Assembly (NCBI GenBank): GCA_945861435.1
Contig: CAMAUX010000005.1
Coordinates: forward strand, 1-64,000
Direction of reading: 5' to 3'
DNA length: 64,000 bases
Source of the DNA: Chthoniobacter flavus
Lineage (GTDB): Bacteria > Verrucomicrobiota > Verrucomicrobiia > Chthoniobacterales > Chthoniobacteraceae
Positions 61,572 through 64,000 of the stretch are shown here, piece after piece; position 1 is the first letter of the stretch; the number at the start of each line of letters is the position of its first letter. Below the pieces are notes generated by a model. The model was given only the letters and a program-made list of their open reading frames with translations. It had not been told where the DNA came from and did no database searches. A program made the translations under genes and the position numbers.

Positions 61572-63200
61572 ATGCCACCGGGCTCCACGCTCGGCCGCCT
61601 CCTCCACACACTGCAGTTCGCGCTCTCTCTCGCAACCCTGCTCCTGTCGGCCTCGCCCTCAGGCGCACAGACCGCACCCCTCGTCGCGCGCTCCCTCATC
61701 GAGACCGCTCCCACGGACATCCGCGCTCAGGCCGACCGCCTCGCCCTTTCCATCATCCTTCTTGCTGAACACGGCCGCCTGCTACCTCCCACCGCAGCGC
61801 CCACCCCAGATCTCGCCTCACTCCTCGACGCACGCAACGAACCGGCCGCCACCCTCGCGCAGGGACTCGTCACCTCCCTGCCTCTCGCAGACACCCGCAG
61901 CTTCGACGGTCACAACCTCGCGGGCGGGAACTTTGCAGCCTTCGACCAACTCATCGGCATGGACGGACTCCCCGTCGCCTTCGACCGCCAACTCCCCACC
62001 CTTCTCATCCCGCTCAAAGAACCGGAAGCGGCCGCCCTTCAGAAACTCGCGGATCAGTTCCAATCCCGGGAAGACTCCAAGCGGGTTATGGCCCGCACGG
62101 ATCGATTGCTGCAGGCGCCTGTTGCCGCCGACCTCGTCGCAGATGGCTGCCTGATGCGCCCCTACGCAGGGCGCTTGGACGACCTCTTCTTCCACCTCTT
62201 CCAAGAGGGCTCCCGCGAAGGGCGCCTCAACTTCTACGCCCTGCTCGAGACGCTGCCAGAACGCACCTACCATCCCGCCACAGGGATCGGAGCCGCGTCC
62301 AACGTCCCGCCACTCTGGTTCAGCCTCAGCGACCTGCTCTCCGGCGGCGGCCTCGCCGCGGTTCAAACCTATTCCACCCAGAATCCCTCCGCACGAATCC
62401 GCAATCCCTTCGCTGGCATCGCCATCCAACTGCTCCCCCTCCTCTCCACTGCCAGCCTCAATCCAGGCGATACCCTCCAAGTCTCCCGCGACATGATGCG
62501 GCACGCCGTGGAAAACCGCCGCAAGCTGACGGCACCCAACGTGCCCACCCTATTCCGAGATCCCAGCCGCTTTCTCGGAGCGCAGCCGCCGCAATGGCTG
62601 CCAGTTAAAAACTCCCCCACCTCGGAGGACCCCCCGCTTCCGGAACTTGACCCCTCCGCCAACGAAGCGTTCAGGGCCGGCCCTGCCCCCGATCCCGCGG
62701 AGCCCAACCCCCTTCTGCCAAACGGTCCATCCTCCAGCGGCCGCACCGCAGGACCCCAGCCACCCCCGTCCTCCACCACACCTCCACCGACCAACACACA
62801 GGACCCGCGGGACATCATTCGCCGCCCGGGATTCACCGTGGCGGTGCTTCTGCCGACCGTGGAGCTCGCAGAACAATACGTGCAGAGCCTCGCTGCCAAC
62901 GACGGTGCACTCTCAGAAAACGCACGGCTCTCCAACCGCTGCCGATGCACCCTGGCATGGCTTGCGGAGCTGGATCAGCTGGTTTCCAAAAGCCTCCCGG
63001 AACCTCGCACCGCAGCTGCCAGCAACGCCATCCAACGAGCCGCCGCAGAACTCGCGCGGCTGCGCTCGGAAACCGACACTCTGCGCGCGGAACGCCTGAC
63101 GCTTCTCGATCAGCGGGCCGTCCTCCAGCGGCGTTTGGAACAACAGCTCCGCACCGAACGCACCGCCCAGTTTAAGCGCCTGACCGGGGCTCCTCTCTAA
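61572..63200 (+). CDS. exported protein with C-terminal coiled coil, flagellar block
   Basis: 542 aa from the ATG at 61572, one base after the previous stop; the in-frame extension to 61440 overlaps the CPCG gene and is out of character. A Sec signal ([20 protein letters not shown]…GAQ) is followed by a helical, Ala/Leu-rich body and a proline-rich linker (~350-420, [20 protein letters not shown]). A coiled coil at the end follows ([40 protein letters not shown]). No known flagellar protein is recognised. Gene order motA-motB-CPCG-this suggests a periplasmic motor accessory. Its stop overlaps the stop of the converging regulator by 2 bases. Confidence 0.6.
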   Translation: MPPGSTLGRLLHTLQFALSLATLLLSASPSGAQTAPLVARSLIETAPTDIRAQADRLALSIILLAEHGRLLPPTAAPTPDLASLLDARNEPAATLAQGLVTSLPLADTRSFDGHNLAGGNFAAFDQLIGMDGLPVAFDRQLPTLLIPLKEPEAAALQKLADQFQSREDSKRVMARTDRLLQAPVAADLVADGCLMRPYAGRLDDLFFHLFQEGSREGRLNFYALLETLPERTYHPATGIGAASNVPPLWFSLSDLLSGGGLAAVQTYSTQNPSARIRNPFAGIAIQLLPLLSTASLNPGDTLQVSRDMMRHAVENRRKLTAPNVPTLFRDPSRFLGAQPPQWLPVKNSPTSEDPPLPELDPSANEAFRAGPAPDPAEPNPLLPNGPSSSGRTAGPQPPPSSTTPPPTNTQDPRDIIRRPGFTVAVLLPTVELAEQYVQSLAANDGALSENARLSNRCRCTLAWLAELDQLVSKSLPEPRTAAASNAIQRAAAELARLRSETDTLRAERLTLLDQRAVLQRRLEQQLRTERTAQFKRLTGAPL

Positions 63201-64000
63201 ACCGCACCCTCAGCCCCGTCGGCCCCCTCCTCCGCGCCGACAGCCCCGCCCGCGGCACCCCTGTACTCCGTCAGCTTGTTGCGCAAGGTGCGGATGCTGA
63301 TCTGGAGCAGAGCCGCCGCCTGCGTCCGATTTCCCCCGGTGCTCTCCAGCGCGGCGAAGATCGAAAGCCGTTCCACCTCGTGCAAGGGAAGCACAGGGCC
63401 TGTCGCCCCACCCACCGGAGCAACCCCCTCCGGCCGAGGCTGCGCCTGCGGGGGGGCGGGCACCGGCACGGGATCCACAACCACCGCTGGCGCTGGTCGG
63501 ACCACGGCTTGGATGGGCCCGTCGAGACCGAGCAACTCCGAACCAATGGGGCAGCCCTTCTCCCCCAGAATGGAAGCGCGCTCCACCACGTTCTGGAGTT
63601 CACGCACGTTGCCCGGCCAGCGATGCGCCTTCAGCGCCGCGAGCGCCGCCGGTGAAAAGCCTGTCGGTTCGGAGCCATGCTTGCGTCCGAAGCGCCCCAA
63701 GAAACAACGCGCCAACTCTTCCACATCCTCCACCCGCTCACGCAAGGCCGGAACATGCAGCGGGAAAACGTTGAGCCGATAGTAGAGATCCTCCCGGAAT
63801 TCCCCGTTCGCCACCGCCTTCGGCAGGTCGCGGTTCGTCGTCGCAAGAACCCGCACATCGACCTGGATGGTCTTGTTTCCACCCACCCTCTCGAACTCCC
63901 GCTCCTGCAACACCCGCAAAAGCTTGGCCTGAAGCGCCAGCGGAATCTCCGAAACCTCGTCCAGTAGGATCGTCCCCCCATCCGCCAGCTCGAAACGCCC
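63197..64000 (-). CDS. sigma-54-dependent transcriptional activator, C-terminal part (runs off right edge)
   Basis: The frame is open to the window edge (267 codons); a start inside the window is not the real one. Visible: Walker [57 protein letters not shown] and the [19 protein letters not shown] helix of the AAA+ domain. A proline-rich linker ([18 protein letters not shown]) and a Fis-type HTH ([19 protein letters not shown]) follow. The GAFTGA loop that contacts sigma-54 and any receiver domain would lie beyond the edge. The FlgR/FleQ type is likely, given the converging flagellar genes. Confidence 0.9.
   Translation of the reverse strand, partial: GRFELADGGTILLDEVSEIPLALQAKLLRVLQEREFERVGGNKTIQVDVRVLATTNRDLPKAVANGEFREDLYYRLNVFPLHVPALRERVEDVEELARCFLGRFGRKHGSEPTGFSPAALAALKAHRWPGNVRELQNVVERASILGEKGCPIGSELLGLDGPIQAVVRPAPAVVVDPVPVPAPPQAQPRPEGVAPVGGATGPVLPLHEVERLSIFAALESTGGNRTQAAALLQISIRTLRNKLTEYRGAAGGAVGAEEGADGAEGAV

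Noticed and set aside
1-64000. CRISPR array, tRNA or rRNA genes
   Set aside because: No regularly spaced repeats and no tRNA-like T-loop sequences in a cloverleaf setting were seen; reading by eye cannot exclude a single tRNA.

Overview
The window is GC-rich DNA from the chromosome of a flagellated bacterium of the PVC superphylum, most likely a Verrucomicrobiota. Four things point there. Three separate loci carry the planctomycete-type cytochrome (DUF1587/1595/1592/1588/1585) and DUF1552 gene pair. Two giant ThuA/'PVC' dehydrogenase/cytochrome c proteins are present. So are an FHA-kinase-WD40 protein and a DUF4912 protein. Intergenic regions carry palindromic repeats of the type that litter such genomes. 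No rRNA, recognisable tRNA or CRISPR array was seen by eye.

Layout. 1-227: start of an IS630-type transposase cut by the window edge. 578-5550 (minus): LRR protein, cytochrome, DUF1552. 5815-8375: a GYF/LURP-one-like protein, a secreted lectin-like protein, and a PAS-AraC regulator. 8511-16043: two convergent ThuA/dehydrogenase/cytochrome c giants. 16683-19030: a NarL-type two-component system. 19082-21238: phosphotransacetylase split into a catalytic and a BioD/DRTGG gene. 21356-23675: a HisJ-type phosphatase, a DHPS-like protein, and hisF. 23848-26051: DUF4912 and a tyrosine recombinase. 26264-29932: FHA/Ser-Thr kinase/WD40. 30784-31986: a nucleoside-type MFS permease. 32662-38126 (minus): second cytochrome/DUF1552 locus with an LRR gene. 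38409-42547 (minus): ABCG-like transporter and two envelope proteins. 42566-44472: AsmA-like and secreted proteins. 44697-48949: ClpP-fold-like protein, TerY-like vWA, PP2C and YegI-like kinase. 48959-50431 (minus): divergent sigma-70 factor. 51052-58237: third cytochrome/DUF1552 locus, with a repeat-expanded 1600-aa cytochrome, a stand-alone secretin domain and a 52-aa ORF. 58563-64000: flagellar block (small membrane protein, fliA, motA, motB, two unknowns) facing a sigma-54 activator that runs off the edge.

How the genes fit together. The cytochrome, DUF1552 and ThuA/dehydrogenase genes look like an exported redox and polymer-degradation apparatus with Sec or Tat signals and covalent haem sites. 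LRR and secretin-like proteins are accessory. The 44697-48949 cassette looks like a phosphorylation switch (kinase, phosphatase, vWA adaptor) with a protease-fold partner. It faces a dedicated-looking sigma factor and is the best candidate for an under-described system. The right end supplies flagellar motor and late-gene sigma functions. Assignments rest on motifs read by eye; no database search was run.
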